A stretch of 64,000 bases of DNA from Thiomonas sp. X19 (GTDB lineage Bacteria; Pseudomonadota; Gammaproteobacteria; Burkholderiales; Burkholderiaceae_C): contig NZ_LT605203.1 in assembly GCF_900089495.1 (NCBI RefSeq), forward strand, positions 2,947,016-3,011,015, given 5' to 3'. The notes under the pieces are model-generated. The model worked only from the letters and a program-made list of their open reading frames with translations. It did no database searches and was not told the origin of the DNA. The position numbers and the translations under genes were made by a program. Below are positions 8,394 to 18,100 of this stretch, in pieces; positions within the stretch are counted from its first letter, which is position 1; every line of letters starts with the position of its first letter.

Positions 8394-10550
8394 TCATCCG
8401 TAATCAACATTTTGGTAGAACGTGCCATCTTGACGCCCAGCCTCCGCGATCACCTCGCGCAGAGCTTCTCTGGTTTTCGTGCTCGATTCTTGCAAATCTT
8501 GCGCCAATCTCTGTTTCTGCTCGACCAGAATTGCACTTTCTGTTCGCATGATGCCAATCGCCAGGCTCATCAAACGCATTGCACCAGTTTCCATGCAAAC
8601 GCCTTTTAGCGCATGTGCGGCGTCGTGTACGCCATTGAGATCTTCTGCTTCCAGTGCGTCAAGAATGCGCGACGTATTGCGCTCAATATCAGTGCTAGCA
8701 CGCCCCAATAATTCCTTAATAAAGTCGCGTCTCGTACCGATTTGCTTGAGTTTATCGATAACCCCCATGTCTATATAAACAGTAGGAATCGGGCGCAAAC
8801 GTTGTGACGCTGCAGGTTCAGGCATCAAATCCTTGCGACCTGAGACTGTTTGCAGGGATGAAATTTTTTGCTTAACATCCATCGAATTGCAAGTGCGATT
8901 GATCACGTCACGCAGTTCTTGCGCAAGAACTGGCTTTGTGAGGACTCCGAGCGCGCCGGTATTTTTCAGCCGTGAAGCTGTTAATGCCGACGCATCAGCC
9001 GTCAGAAAATAAGCAGGAACAGGATTGCGACAGCCAAACCGGTATGTTTGCAATACCGTGCTACCGTCTATATCGCCGAGGTTGTAGTCAAGAAGGAGTA
9101 AATCAAATTGCTCACTGCCTGCAAGCATATCTAGCGCTTGCCCGCCGCTGTCAGCGAGAATCACTGAGTGGCCTTCTTTCTGCAATATTTCCTGCAGCAG
9201 GTAGCGATTGGTCTCATTGTCATCAACGATCAGGATGCGTCGCCGTTCGAGCATGCTTTTTCGATCCAGATCGCCAACGTTGCTCGATTCCTCGAATCCG
9301 TTCCGACTGGCTGGGATGCGGGGCATGCGCAGGTCGAACCAAAAAGTACTCCCTATGCCGACATCGCTGCTGACTCGTAAAGTCCCCCCCATCACCTCGA
9401 CAACTTGCCTGCTGATGGCCAATCCGAGCCCCGTTCCTTCCGCGTGCTGCAAGCTTTTTGTGCTGAGCTGCACAAAAGGATCGAAGATTTTATCCTGGAA
9501 TTCTTTAGGTATTCCAATCCCCGAGTCTTTGATACTAAAGCGCAAGAGATAATCGGATGGCGATTCCCGCAAGAGAGAAATATTCAACGCCACGGAGCCA
9601 TACTCCGTAAATTTCACGGAATTCCCGGCCAAGTTAATCAACAAACGTGTCAGCCAATGGGAATCACCGACAACGTTATCGATAATTCTTGGGTCGATCA
9701 TGCTCGAAAAACTGATCCCCTTTTTCCTGGCATTGGTCTCGACTGAAGCACGAACCACGTCCACTTGATCGGCAAGCTTGATAGGGTTTGCCTTGAGTTG
9801 TATCTTGGTCAACGTTAGCTTGCTTTGATCCAGGAGATCATTGATATCCGCGAGCAAGTGACCGCTCAATGTGAGTATTGTCGCAGCCAGTTGTTTGGGC
9901 CTCTCCGTGTTTGCCTCTGCTTGTAATAGCTCCGCAGCATTGGAGATTCCACCCAGTGGAGTACGCAATTCGTGGCTAACCCTCGCCAGCAAATCAGATT
10001 TAGCCCGACTCTCGTGCTCGGCAAACACAATAGCTTGATTTAGCTTGTCCATCAGGACAGCAACATAGCCGGGAATCATCAGAATTGAAATCAAACTGGA
10101 AAACCAAAACAACATGTGATCCTGCCAGTAAGATGCCAACAGAGGAGTCATCGCAAGTCCAGCGAGTGAGGCACCTTGTGCGGTACGCATGATCGCCTTG
10201 TTGCCGGTCCGCATACCGTAACCAATGGAAGTAAAGATAAAAAGCGGGACCACAAGCACAGCTGTTTGCCCCATCACAATGACCCAAGCAGTCAGCATCA
10301 GGGGGTCGAGGAGTGCCGTCAGATACCCGAGCCATTTTGACCAGACATTTCGGCCTCGATGCGTCATGACATAGAGGGCAACTGCGTAAGTTAGATGGAC
10401 AAATGCCACGAAAAATACATACAGAGGAGGCGACTTCAGGGCGAAAATCACACACAGCCAAATCGCGATGCATATGCCCGCCAACCACATCCGCAATCGT
10501 GCTTGCCCTCTTAGCGCGGTTGCGTAATCAAAAATGCTTGGCTTTTCCAT
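8394..10550 (-). CDS. rpfC: RpfC-type hybrid sensor kinase of the DSF system
   Basis: A 718-residue hybrid kinase in the RpfC order. A membrane input region with about five helices (residues 20-170) comes first. HisKA follows with phospho-acceptor H193 in ARVSHELRTPLGG, then HATPase_c (KDSGIGIP near 341, GTGLGLAIS near 372), a receiver domain with D488 (LLLLDYN), and an Hpt domain with H646 in HALKG. In known systems it senses the diffusible signal factor and relays phosphate to RpfG. It lies 78 bases downstream of rpfG on the same strand and faces away from the synthase operon. Base composition is clearly AT-richer than in flanking genes. Confidence 0.88.
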   Translation of the reverse strand: MEKPSIFDYATALRGQARLRMWLAGICIAIWLCVIFALKSPPLYVFFVAFVHLTYAVALYVMTHRGRNVWSKWLGYLTALLDPLMLTAWVIVMGQTAVLVVPLFIFTSIGYGMRTGNKAIMRTAQGASLAGLAMTPLLASYWQDHMLFWFSSLISILMIPGYVAVLMDKLNQAIVFAEHESRAKSDLLARVSHELRTPLGGISNAAELLQAEANTERPKQLAATILTLSGHLLADINDLLDQSKLTLTKIQLKANPIKLADQVDVVRASVETNARKKGISFSSMIDPRIIDNVVGDSHWLTRLLINLAGNSVKFTEYGSVALNISLLRESPSDYLLRFSIKDSGIGIPKEFQDKIFDPFVQLSTKSLQHAEGTGLGLAISRQVVEVMGGTLRVSSDVGIGSTFWFDLRMPRIPASRNGFEESSNVGDLDRKSMLERRRILIVDDNETNRYLLQEILQKEGHSVILADSGGQALDMLAGSEQFDLLLLDYNLGDIDGSTVLQTYRFGCRNPVPAYFLTADASALTASRLKNTGALGVLTKPVLAQELRDVINRTCNSMDVKQKISSLQTVSGRKDLMPEPAASQRLRPIPTVYIDMGVIDKLKQIGTRRDFIKELLGRASTDIERNTSRILDALEAEDLNGVHDAAHALKGVCMETGAMRLMSLAIGIMRTESAILVEQKQRLAQDLQESSTKTREALREVIAEAGRQDGTFYQNVDYG

Positions 10551-10628
10551 GATGGGCTTCCTTTATCCTTTACTCGGTGTCCATGCCGGTAAGGGCTTGG
10601 GTTTAAGGGGCTCGTAGCCAGTTTGGCG

Positions 10629-11696
10629 TTAGGGCAGACTTGTGCTGATTTCAGTCAACCCCGTTAGATCGGCCAGGAAGACCTTGACCAATTCCGGGTC
10701 CATGTGTGAACCAGCCTGTTGGCGCAAATAGTCCTGTGCTTTCTCATGCGTCCACGCCTCCTTATACGGCCGCCTGGAAGTGAGCGCGTCGTAAACATCG
10801 ACCACCGCTAGGATTCGCGCCGAAAGCGGAATGTCTTGTCCTGAAAGGCCGTCTGGATACCCGCTGCCATCAAATTTCTCGTGATGTGAACGCGCGATTT
10901 CCGCAGCGACTCTCATGTGTTCCGTATGACCGCCGGAGAGCATGGCATCTCCAATCACCGTGTGGGTCTTCATGACCGTCCACTCCTCCGGCGTCAAGCT
11001 GCGCCTCGCTAGCAAAATTTGATCGGGTATGGCGACTTTCCCGATGTCATGGAGCGGCGCAGCCATCTCTAAAACTGCCGTGAAGGCTTCGCTGCACCCC
11101 AAACGGCGCGACAACAACGCCGAGTAGCGCCCGATGCGGCTGAGATGCGCCCCGGTATCGATGTCACGCTGCTCAGCGACTTTGGCAAGGCGGAACAACG
11201 TCTCCATTTTTTCTTTTTGAAGATCTTGTATGACCTGCTCGACCCTATGCTCCAACTCGCCGGCGTGACGGAGAGTTGCGAGTTGGAAGCGGCGCAGATT
11301 GAGGAGGTTTCGACATCTGGCAGCGCATTCGCGGTAGTCCAACGGGTGACTAAGATAGTCATTGGCGCCAGCATCCAAGGCGTCGTACCGTACTGCCAAA
11401 TCGTCGACCGCCGTGATGCAGATGATGGGCGGCTCGGCCAGATGCTCCAGCGACCTTAGGGCCTTGATCAGCATCACCCCATTCATTCGGGGCATGCGAT
11501 AATCAGTTAGAACAAGATCAACGGGATGGGTATTGGCATATGAAAGGGCGGCCACAGGATCTTCGAATGGCAGGATGTTTGCCTGCGGACAAGTATTACT
11601 TGAAATCTCAGCCAATAAATGACGATTCGTCGCTTGATCATCGACGATTATTATCGTGGGCGCGCCTTTCCAATCGTTGCCGCTATTGATGTTCAT
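10629..11696 (-). CDS. rpfG: RpfG-type response regulator with HD-GYP phosphodiesterase
   Basis: A 355-residue protein. The receiver domain (about 14-130) has D19-D20, phospho-acceptor D65 (LVLTDYRMP) and TAVDD. A helical linker leads to an HD-GYP domain (about 165-340) with H216-D217 in PLHDIGKVAIPD and HHEKFDGSGYPDGL at 271-284. All metal-ligand motifs and the GYP loop are intact, so cyclic di-GMP hydrolysis is expected once RpfC phosphorylates it. It is the first gene of the rpfG-rpfC minus-strand unit and is divergent from the acyl carrier protein-ketosynthase-rpfF operon across 164 bases. Confidence 0.9.
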   Translation of the reverse strand: MNINSGNDWKGAPTIIIVDDQATNRHLLAEISSNTCPQANILPFEDPVAALSYANTHPVDLVLTDYRMPRMNGVMLIKALRSLEHLAEPPIICITAVDDLAVRYDALDAGANDYLSHPLDYRECAARCRNLLNLRRFQLATLRHAGELEHRVEQVIQDLQKEKMETLFRLAKVAEQRDIDTGAHLSRIGRYSALLSRRLGCSEAFTAVLEMAAPLHDIGKVAIPDQILLARRSLTPEEWTVMKTHTVIGDAMLSGGHTEHMRVAAEIARSHHEKFDGSGYPDGLSGQDIPLSARILAVVDVYDALTSRRPYKEAWTHEKAQDYLRQQAGSHMDPELVKVFLADLTGLTEISTSLP

Positions 11697-11860
11697 TTTT
11701 AAGAAATCATCGCCATATAAAATATATTATTATTTTCATGCCAGGGTTTAAATATTGAATTAGAACTTACAATAAGCTGCCGCGGAAATAAAGGATGCGA
11801 CGCAAAACGACCCGCACGGAATAACGCATATTAAATCACTTTCGACACACAAAGGAAATC
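11697..11860. promoter_or_regulatory. divergent promoter region of the DSF locus
   Basis: A strongly AT-rich 164-base gap between the rpfG start (minus) and the acyl carrier protein start (plus). It contains runs such as TATAAAATATATTATTATT near 11717-11735, a plausible source of -10 elements for rpfGC, and an AAGGA ribosome site just before 11861. Signal synthesis and signal response are probably regulated from here; individual sites could not be fixed by eye. Confidence 0.55.
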
Positions 11861-12127
11861 ATGAATCAGATCTGGGATGAGTTTCAAATTATCAAGAAAA
11901 TCAAAGATATAGTCCTATCGACGTTCAACATTGATTTATCCAACAAACCAGACACCATGCCAATTGGGGATCTGGGTTTGGACTCAATGGGAATTCTCGA
12001 TGTGATCATGAACCTGGAGGACGTCATCGGGCAGAATTTAAAAAATATTGACCTTCCTAAAAATCCAACATTGCGCGATGTTGCTGATATGGTTATTAAA
12101 AATATGCAAGCAGGCGGTCATGATTGA
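11861..12127 (+). CDS. dedicated acyl carrier protein of the DSF-synthase operon
   Basis: An 88-residue acyl carrier protein. The 4'-phosphopantetheine attachment site is S42 in LGLDSMGILDVIM, in the usual helix-2 context, preceded by DTMPIGDLGL. Length and acidic helices fit a free-standing carrier. AAGGAAATC precedes the ATG. Its stop overlaps the ketosynthase start by 8 bases, so the two are co-translated, and rpfF follows. It is not the housekeeping AcpP, which has a highly conserved LGADSLDTVEL motif and sits in a fab operon. The inferred role is to carry the acyl chain that RpfF dehydrates and/or releases. Confidence 0.88.
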   Translation: MNQIWDEFQIIKKIKDIVLSTFNIDLSNKPDTMPIGDLGLDSMGILDVIMNLEDVIGQNLKNIDLPKNPTLRDVADMVIKNMQAGGHD

Positions 12128-13349
12128 TATAGCAATCACCGGTATTGGCGTCATCTCTCCGATCGGCATGACAGAGACGACAGTCTTGGAAAGTCTTCTC
12201 GCTTCGCGATCAGGAGTCAGGGCGTTCGAATCCCAAGCCTTGTCGAGGCCATTTCCGATGGCTCCCGTTGAGGCCCAGTTCAATGACTCGTTCACGCGCG
12301 TCGAATTGCCTTTCCTTGATCGTACGACCCAGTTGGCGATCCTGGCAGCCCAGCAAGCTACAGAAAACGCCGGAATCGTGAACTATTCCTCATTTGGCGA
12401 ACGTGCCGGCGTTTTTTTTGGGACAGTCCGTGGTGGTGGCGCAACTGAATGGGAGTGGACACGTCAGTTTTACACCGGCGAGAAGAAAACCGCCAAACCC
12501 TATGTGATCATGGGTTGCATGGCTAACGCCGGAGCTGCACAGATTTCCATTCGGCAGCAGGTATATGGGCCTACAGCAAGTCATACATCGGCATGCTCAT
12601 CGTCAGGATCTGCAATTGCTGACGCTTGCAGGCAAATCAGGAGCGGGGAAATTGACGTTGCAATTGCCGGTGGAGCGGAAGCAGCGCTGACACCTGTATT
12701 TCTTGGTGCATGGGATGGGCTTCGCGCGTTAGCCGAAGTCGACCCCGTGCCGTCCCAAAGTTGTCGCCCTTTTTCGCGCCAGCGCACCGGTTTAGTCTTG
12801 GGGGAGGGAAGCGTGTTTTTCGTGCTGGAATCGCGTGAGCACGCAGAACGACGTCAGGCCCCAATTCATGCATTTGTTGCTGGCTGGGGCATCGCTTCTG
12901 ACGGCTATCACATCGGTTCACCCCACCAGCGCGGACAGATCGCTGCGATGCGTTCGGCCCTGCGCACTGCTGGCATCGATGCCTCCGAACTTGACTACAT
13001 CAATGCCCACGCGACCGCTACGCGCGGCGGTGATCCCGTCGAAGTGGCAGCTTTAAAAGAAGTCCTCGGCAATGCAGCGCAGTCGGTTCCTGTGAGCGCT
13101 ACGAAGGCCTTGCATGCCCACATGCTCGGCGCAGCCAGCGCGATGGAACTTCTGGTTTGTGTCCTAGCTTTGCGCCATTCGTTCATTCCAGCAACGGCAC
13201 ATCTTTCCGATATCGATCCAGAGTGCAGTGGCATTCGGCATGTGACTGAGACGATGCGCGATCAGCCCGTACGACATGCCATGAGCCTATCTGCAGGCTT
13301 CGGCGGGACCAATGCGGCTCTGGTGGTACGGTCCTCCACACTCGACTGA
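12120..13349 (+). CDS. beta-ketoacyl-ACP synthase (KAS II-like) in the DSF-synthase operon
   Basis: A 409-residue thiolase-fold condensing enzyme starting at the ATG at 12120, which overlaps the carrier gene. The catalytic triad is intact: C159 in TSACSSSGSAI, H297 in NAHATATRGGD (usual FabF form NAHGTST) and H334 in KALHAHMLGAAS. The gate and C-terminal GFGGTNAALV motif are present. It would extend an acyl-ACP by two carbons with malonyl-ACP. The divergence from FabF around the His motifs suggests a specialised, secondary-metabolism-type synthase. It is 8 bases upstream of rpfF. A chain-length factor-like role is unlikely because the active-site Cys is kept. Confidence 0.88.
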   Translation: MIDIAITGIGVISPIGMTETTVLESLLASRSGVRAFESQALSRPFPMAPVEAQFNDSFTRVELPFLDRTTQLAILAAQQATENAGIVNYSSFGERAGVFFGTVRGGGATEWEWTRQFYTGEKKTAKPYVIMGCMANAGAAQISIRQQVYGPTASHTSACSSSGSAIADACRQIRSGEIDVAIAGGAEAALTPVFLGAWDGLRALAEVDPVPSQSCRPFSRQRTGLVLGEGSVFFVLESREHAERRQAPIHAFVAGWGIASDGYHIGSPHQRGQIAAMRSALRTAGIDASELDYINAHATATRGGDPVEVAALKEVLGNAAQSVPVSATKALHAHMLGAASAMELLVCVLALRHSFIPATAHLSDIDPECSGIRHVTETMRDQPVRHAMSLSAGFGGTNAALVVRSSTLD

Positions 13350-13357
13350 ATCTAACC

Positions 13358-14227
13358 ATGCTAAGTACGGATGCGAATGTCGTTGCGCTCTCGGCGCCTC
13401 TTGTCGAGGCTGACTTTGATCCTGCGCTGAATGCGCTGTGGATCAGCATGACGATCCAAAGAAGTCGGCCGCAGAATTTTTCCAACAAGCTGCTTCAGGC
13501 ACTCCAGGGCCTGATTAATCACGTGTGCGAAAATCAAGGCCTATGGGGTAATGAAGAAGGAGGCGATCCGATTCATTACGCTGTGCTCCGATCTAGACAC
13601 CCCAATTACTTCAACCTAGGCGGCGATCTCAATTACTTTCTGGATTGTATACGGCGAGGCGATCCCGACTCGCTTCGAAACTACTCTATGCAATGTCTTG
13701 ATATGATTTATCAATGGGCCACCGCAATCACTCGGCAGAGCACCACCATTGCCCTTGTCCAAGGTCGCGCCTTGGGTGGTGGGTTTGAGACAGCTTTGTC
13801 CGCGGACTATATTGTTGCAGAAGAACATGCTGAATTCGGTTTCCCGGAAATCCTTTTCGGCCTCTTCCCTTGTACCGGCGGGATGAGCTTGTTAGCGCGC
13901 CGAATTGGAGTTTATGAAGCGGAAAAAATCATGCGCAATGGCAAGATCTATTCGGCAATTGAATTAGAGGAAATTGGCATCATCGATCGTGTTTGCCCTT
14001 CAGGGACCGGCGAAAGCGCGATCGGGGAGTTTATTATCGAGCATAGCAAACGCCGCAAGGCCAGACAAGCCCTACAGCATGCTAAAGCCAGGATGACCGC
14101 ACTCAATTATGAGGAGTTGAATTCAGTTGTGAATGATTGGGTTGCCGCTGCGATGTGTCTCACGGATAATGAGTTGCGAGTCCTCGAAACACTGGTCAAA
14201 ATGCAGCGGTCTGAATTTGCCCATTAA
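13358..14227 (+). CDS. rpfF: RpfF, DSF-family signal synthase (crotonase fold)
   Basis: A 289-residue crotonase-superfamily enzyme matching RpfF. The oxyanion-hole region FNLGGDLNYF is at 86-95. The two catalytic glutamates are E144 (GGGFETALSAD) and E164 (FGFPEILFGLFP), spaced as in Xanthomonas RpfF E141/E161. The enzyme family dehydrates 3-hydroxyacyl-ACP and then hydrolyses the thioester, releasing a cis-2-enoic acid signal. It lies last in the acyl carrier protein-ketosynthase-rpfF operon. No rpfB (acyl-CoA ligase) is next to it. Composition is AT-rich like the rest of the locus. Confidence 0.92.
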   Translation: MLSTDANVVALSAPLVEADFDPALNALWISMTIQRSRPQNFSNKLLQALQGLINHVCENQGLWGNEEGGDPIHYAVLRSRHPNYFNLGGDLNYFLDCIRRGDPDSLRNYSMQCLDMIYQWATAITRQSTTIALVQGRALGGGFETALSADYIVAEEHAEFGFPEILFGLFPCTGGMSLLARRIGVYEAEKIMRNGKIYSAIELEEIGIIDRVCPSGTGESAIGEFIIEHSKRRKARQALQHAKARMTALNYEELNSVVNDWVAAAMCLTDNELRVLETLVKMQRSEFAH

Positions 14228-14677
14228 TATCCATACCATGCTTGAACCGCACGGTATGTCTGCTGCGCCCCACACAATCGCACGGTCCTGGAACTGATCC
14301 GTTGCAGCTCGTAGCTCCTGCTGCGACAGGCTCAGAACCTCGGAAACAGGTGCGAGCAAGCTTTTGATGGCGATGCGGCACGTTCCAGGATTTCAGGAAA
14401 GTGCCGGCACTGGTGGGGAGAGTCAGGCGGCCTGGTGTGATGGCCAGCGCGGTATTGCATCCAGGAAGGCAGCGATCGGCCAGGGTCAAGGCTCACCATG
14501 CAGGGATTAAACCCCTGGGGGGAGTAGCGCGCCGATGCCGCCATGAAGCAAAAAATTGAAGGCAAAAATAACCTACAGGGCAAATTTGCTAGGGTAGGTT
14601 TTGTGGGAGCTTTTGTGGGAGCAAAGCCTTGAAATTCTCAGAAAGTCCTTGATAATCAAGGACTTATACTGTTTTAT
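14228..14677. other. non-coding or degenerate segment between rpfF and tRNA-Asp
   Basis: 450 bases without a credible gene. It holds a short A/T-rich patch (14540-14640), the imperfect duplicate TTTGTGGGAGC near 14600-14622 and a hairpin at 14643-14665. Minus-strand frames of 80-100 codons overlap one another and resemble nothing I recognise. Such debris next to a tRNA 3' end is common at the edges of integrated islands. Confidence 0.5.
14643..14665. repeat. 10-bp perfect hairpin at the 3' side of tRNA-Asp
   Basis: AAGTCCTTGA (14643-14652) and TCAAGGACTT (14656-14665) form a perfect 10-bp stem with a 3-base loop, 12 bases beyond the tRNA 3' end on the tRNA's transcribed strand. It could terminate or help process the tRNA transcript. 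It lacks a clear following T-run, so it could also be the core of an integrase attachment region. Confidence 0.5.
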
Positions 14678-14754
14678 TGGCGGAGTGGACGGGACTCGAA
14701 CCCGCGACCCCCGGCGTGACAGGCCGGTATTCTAACCAACTGAACTACCACTCC
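14678..14754 (-). tRNA. tRNA-Asp (anticodon GTC)
   Basis: Read on the minus strand, the 77 bases start GGAGTGGTAGTTCAGTTGG and end in an encoded CCA. Acceptor stem GGAGTGG pairs with CCACTCC. The D-loop, the anticodon loop with GTC (complement at 14718-14720) and the T-arm GGTTCGAGTCC are all standard. It is flanked on one side by the low-GC DSF locus and on the other by a GGDEF-EAL gene, so it is a possible island insertion point. Confidence 0.97.
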
Positions 14755-15122
14755 AACTGACTTGAACTGACAACGGCTTGACAGCTAGCCGTCTTGCGGG
14801 CATTCGCATAAAACCCCAGCGTCAACAGCCTTGCCTTCTTGCGAAGGCAATCTAAAATTATGCCAAAGGATCGGCCTCGCGTCAAGGCCAAAGTCATAAC
14901 AATGCTTCCAGCGCCTGGACGGATCGATGGGCTTGGTCAGAGTCATGTCTTCATGCAATGCGACCACGACCACTTGGGCTCTTAGCGCGGATGCGTGGGC
15001 AAAGCGAACGCACCATGCGGATTTCTTCGGCACCTGATGCTCCTCCTCCTATCCGTGGCATCTGCTGACGCCGAAAGTTTGCACTTGTCGCGCTGTTCAT
15101 CAGCGGAACAGCCTCTGATCGC
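14755..15122. other. intergenic segment upstream of tRNA-Asp
   Basis: 368 bases with no gene I can support. An 82-codon minus-strand frame (14785-15033) has no recognisable motif or ribosome site. The tRNA promoter should lie in the part nearest 14755; a TTGACG at about 14823 on the minus strand is one candidate -35 but no matching -10 was clear. Confidence 0.4.
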
Positions 15123-18100
15123 CTAGGCTTGTTGGTCTGCCTCAGTCGCTTTGCATCCCAGCAGGACATCCCAGAACGCCTGACGCATACGCTGGCTGGC
15201 CGCCCCGAGGGCTGTGGGATCCACGATGCCGGGTTCGGTCATGCCGTGACGTGCCAGGTCATGAAACGCCGCATGACTGCTCAGTAGCGCAGCGAAGGGG
15301 CTGCCGCCCTGGTACCGTTCAGCTTGCCTGGTGCACCAAGTTCCGAGCAGGCAGAGTTCATGCGCATTGGGCTGCAGGTAAAAATCGCGGTCCTGATCAC
15401 CGATCGTCTGCTGCACCAGGTTACGGATCCCGATGCTGTGGGTCACGATGGCTTGAATGGCCGCGTCATCCACTTGCAGCCCGCCTTCTATCTGGTCAAT
15501 CCAGGGCAAGGCTTCTCGCCATTGGCCCAGCCACGCATGGAGCTGTTGCGCTGACATGGGTCGTGCAATGACATAACCCTGCAAATGCAGGCATCCCATG
15601 ACGCACAGGGCCAAGGCCTGGCGTGAAGATTCCACACCTTCCGCGACCACATTCAAGCCCATCATCTGGGCGGTACGCAACATGCCATAGGTGATGCTCA
15701 AGTCAGCATCACTACTGAACAGATCTCGGGTGAAGCGACGATCAATCTTGACGGTTGACACGTCGAGAAGTTGCAAGTGTGTGAGACTTGCACTGCCCGT
15801 GCCGAAGTCGTCCAGGCTGACGCAAACACCCAGGGATCGACACGCCTTGACGACGTCTCGGGCCTGTTGCCCATTGAGCTGTGAGCCGTGTTCGGTCAAC
15901 TCCAATTCGATCAGGTCGCGGATGCCGGCCGGTACTGCACGCAGGGCTTGCTTGACATCCTCAAGAAATCCACGATCCAGGAAATGTCGAGGGCTGATAT
16001 TGATGCAAACCTGCAGACGTTGCCCCTCGGCACGCCATTGCAGGGCCCGGGAGACGGCCTCGTGCAGGACGTAGCGACCGATGTGTACGGCCAATTGCGG
16101 ATCATCCAAAACCTCTTCGAATGCCCCCGCGGCATGCAAGGTGCCCAGCTCGTCACGCAACCGCAGCAAAGCCTCGGCCTTGCGCACGCTGGCCACCAGC
16201 AGGCCCTTGGCATCTGTTGTGAAGGACAGGATCGGCTGGTAATGCAGCTCCAGCCGATGTTCGCGCAAGGCGCGGCCCACCCATTGCAGCAAGGACTCGC
16301 GCCGCGCCACTTGTGCCTCCATCGCCTCGCCAAAGATACGGTACTGGCGCCGCCCATCGGCTTTGGCGGCATACATGGCTATGTCCGCTTGGCGCAAGAG
16401 GGTTGGGCCATCGATGACACCATCCAATTGCACGGCAAAGCCCAAGGACAGGCTGATGCTCTCGGTATGGCCGTTGAGTTGCATGGGGGGTTCCACGGCG
16501 TCCAGCAAACGCTGGGCGATGTCCCCCAGATGGTCAAGGCTCGGGCAGTCGGGCAAGATCAGGCCGAACTCATCGCCACCCAATCGAGCCAGCAGATCGG
16601 TATCACGCAAGACCTGGCCAAGCCTGCGACTGACCTCGATCAACAGTTCATCCCCCACCTGGTGGCCGAGCCGATCATTGATGTTCTTGAAATAATCCAG
16701 ATCCAGAATGCCGACGACGAGCTGCTGACTTGATGCGAGCGCGTACAGACATTGCGCGAGGCGGGTGTCAAACGCGCGGCGGTTGGCCAAGCCGGTCAGA
16801 GGATCCTGGTTGATGAGCTTTTTGATCTGGGCTTCCTGGGTTTTGAGCGAGGTGATGTCCTGCAAGCTCCACAAGGCCCCGTGCGGTTGGCCTTGGTCGT
16901 GCAGTGGCACGTAGCTGCCAAGAAGCACCCGGCCATTGCGAAGCCGAATCTCATCCTCGACGGCCTGGTTGTGAAACATCTGGGCCTTGATCCTTTGGGT
17001 GGTCTGCTCGGGATTGACGTGCAACTCGGCGATCTGCGCCCAGATCTCGCGCCAGGGACGGCCGACGAAGGTCTGCGGATCAACATCCAGGTTGTACAGG
17101 CCGATGAACGCCGCGCTGCAGTATTGCACCCGCCCTTCGGCGTTGAACACAATCACGCCAGCAGGAAGGTTGCTGAAGATCTGGTGGTAGCGGGCATTGG
17201 CCGCGGACTCTGCGTGGCGCGCCCGTTCAAGCGCTTGCCTGGCCAGCAAAGACTGTAAAGCCAGTGCCACTTCCTGCACCATTTGCCGCAAGGTGCCCAC
17301 CACATGCGCGTCGGTGAAGAAACCCGGGCGTGTTCCGTAGACCAATACCGCATGGTCGATCTGCCCCGTGCCCATGGGCAGAGGCAACGCCAAGATGTCC
17401 TGGATGCCATAGGCCCGTGCGCGATCGCGCCAGGGGTGAAATGCCGGCGTGTCGATGCCCAAAAAGACGGGTTGCCGGCTGTTGATGCAATGGGCGAAAG
17501 GGCCTTGCCCGGTCTGTGGGTCATCGAGCGCAATCTCGATGTCATCGAGATAAGCCGTATGCCCTGCCGAGGCGAGAACGCTCACGCGGCGCGGCGCATC
17601 GACGGCGGCACGACCCACCCAGACCAGGGCACAACCCAGTTGCTCGGTCGCCAGCGCACACAATCCCTGCAAGATGGCATGCGCATCCGGGGCGCGCATC
17701 GTCATCACCAAAGTCTGTCCCAGCAAACCGAGTGCGGTGCTCTGACGCGATTCGGCCTGGTAAGCCGAGCGCAACTGTTCGTTCTTGCGCTGTGTGTCCA
17801 GGAACCACTGCCGTTGCAGGCGCAGGCTCAAGCCCATGATGAGGGTCAGCATCGCGATGCCGATGGCAGCCCCGATGAGGGGCGCCAAGGTCAAGTGCCA
17901 CCAGTTCTGCCAGACCAGGGGTTTGGGTGCGAAGACAAAGGCATACAGAGGAAAATGGGCCAAACGCTGAAACGCCCCGAGGTATTCGGTGTTGGCAAGC
18001 CCGATATTGATCAGTCCGTCGACATCGCCCCGCAGGGCTTCCGGATGTTTGAGCAGGTCTTGCTGCAAGGCGCCGTTGCGCGGCCGCAGCAGGAAGTTGT

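Noticed and set aside
11717..11745. Specific -10/-35 assignment in the DSF divergent region
   Set aside because: The region is so AT-rich that many hexamers match weakly; none has a correctly spaced partner that stands out.
8254..14754. Direct repeat of the tRNA-Asp 3' end marking the other edge of a DSF island
   Set aside because: No copy was seen left of the DSF locus within the window; the island claim therefore rests on composition and position only.
14785..15033. 82-codon minus-strand frame near tRNA-Asp
   Set aside because: No ribosome site, motif or family; too weak to call a gene.
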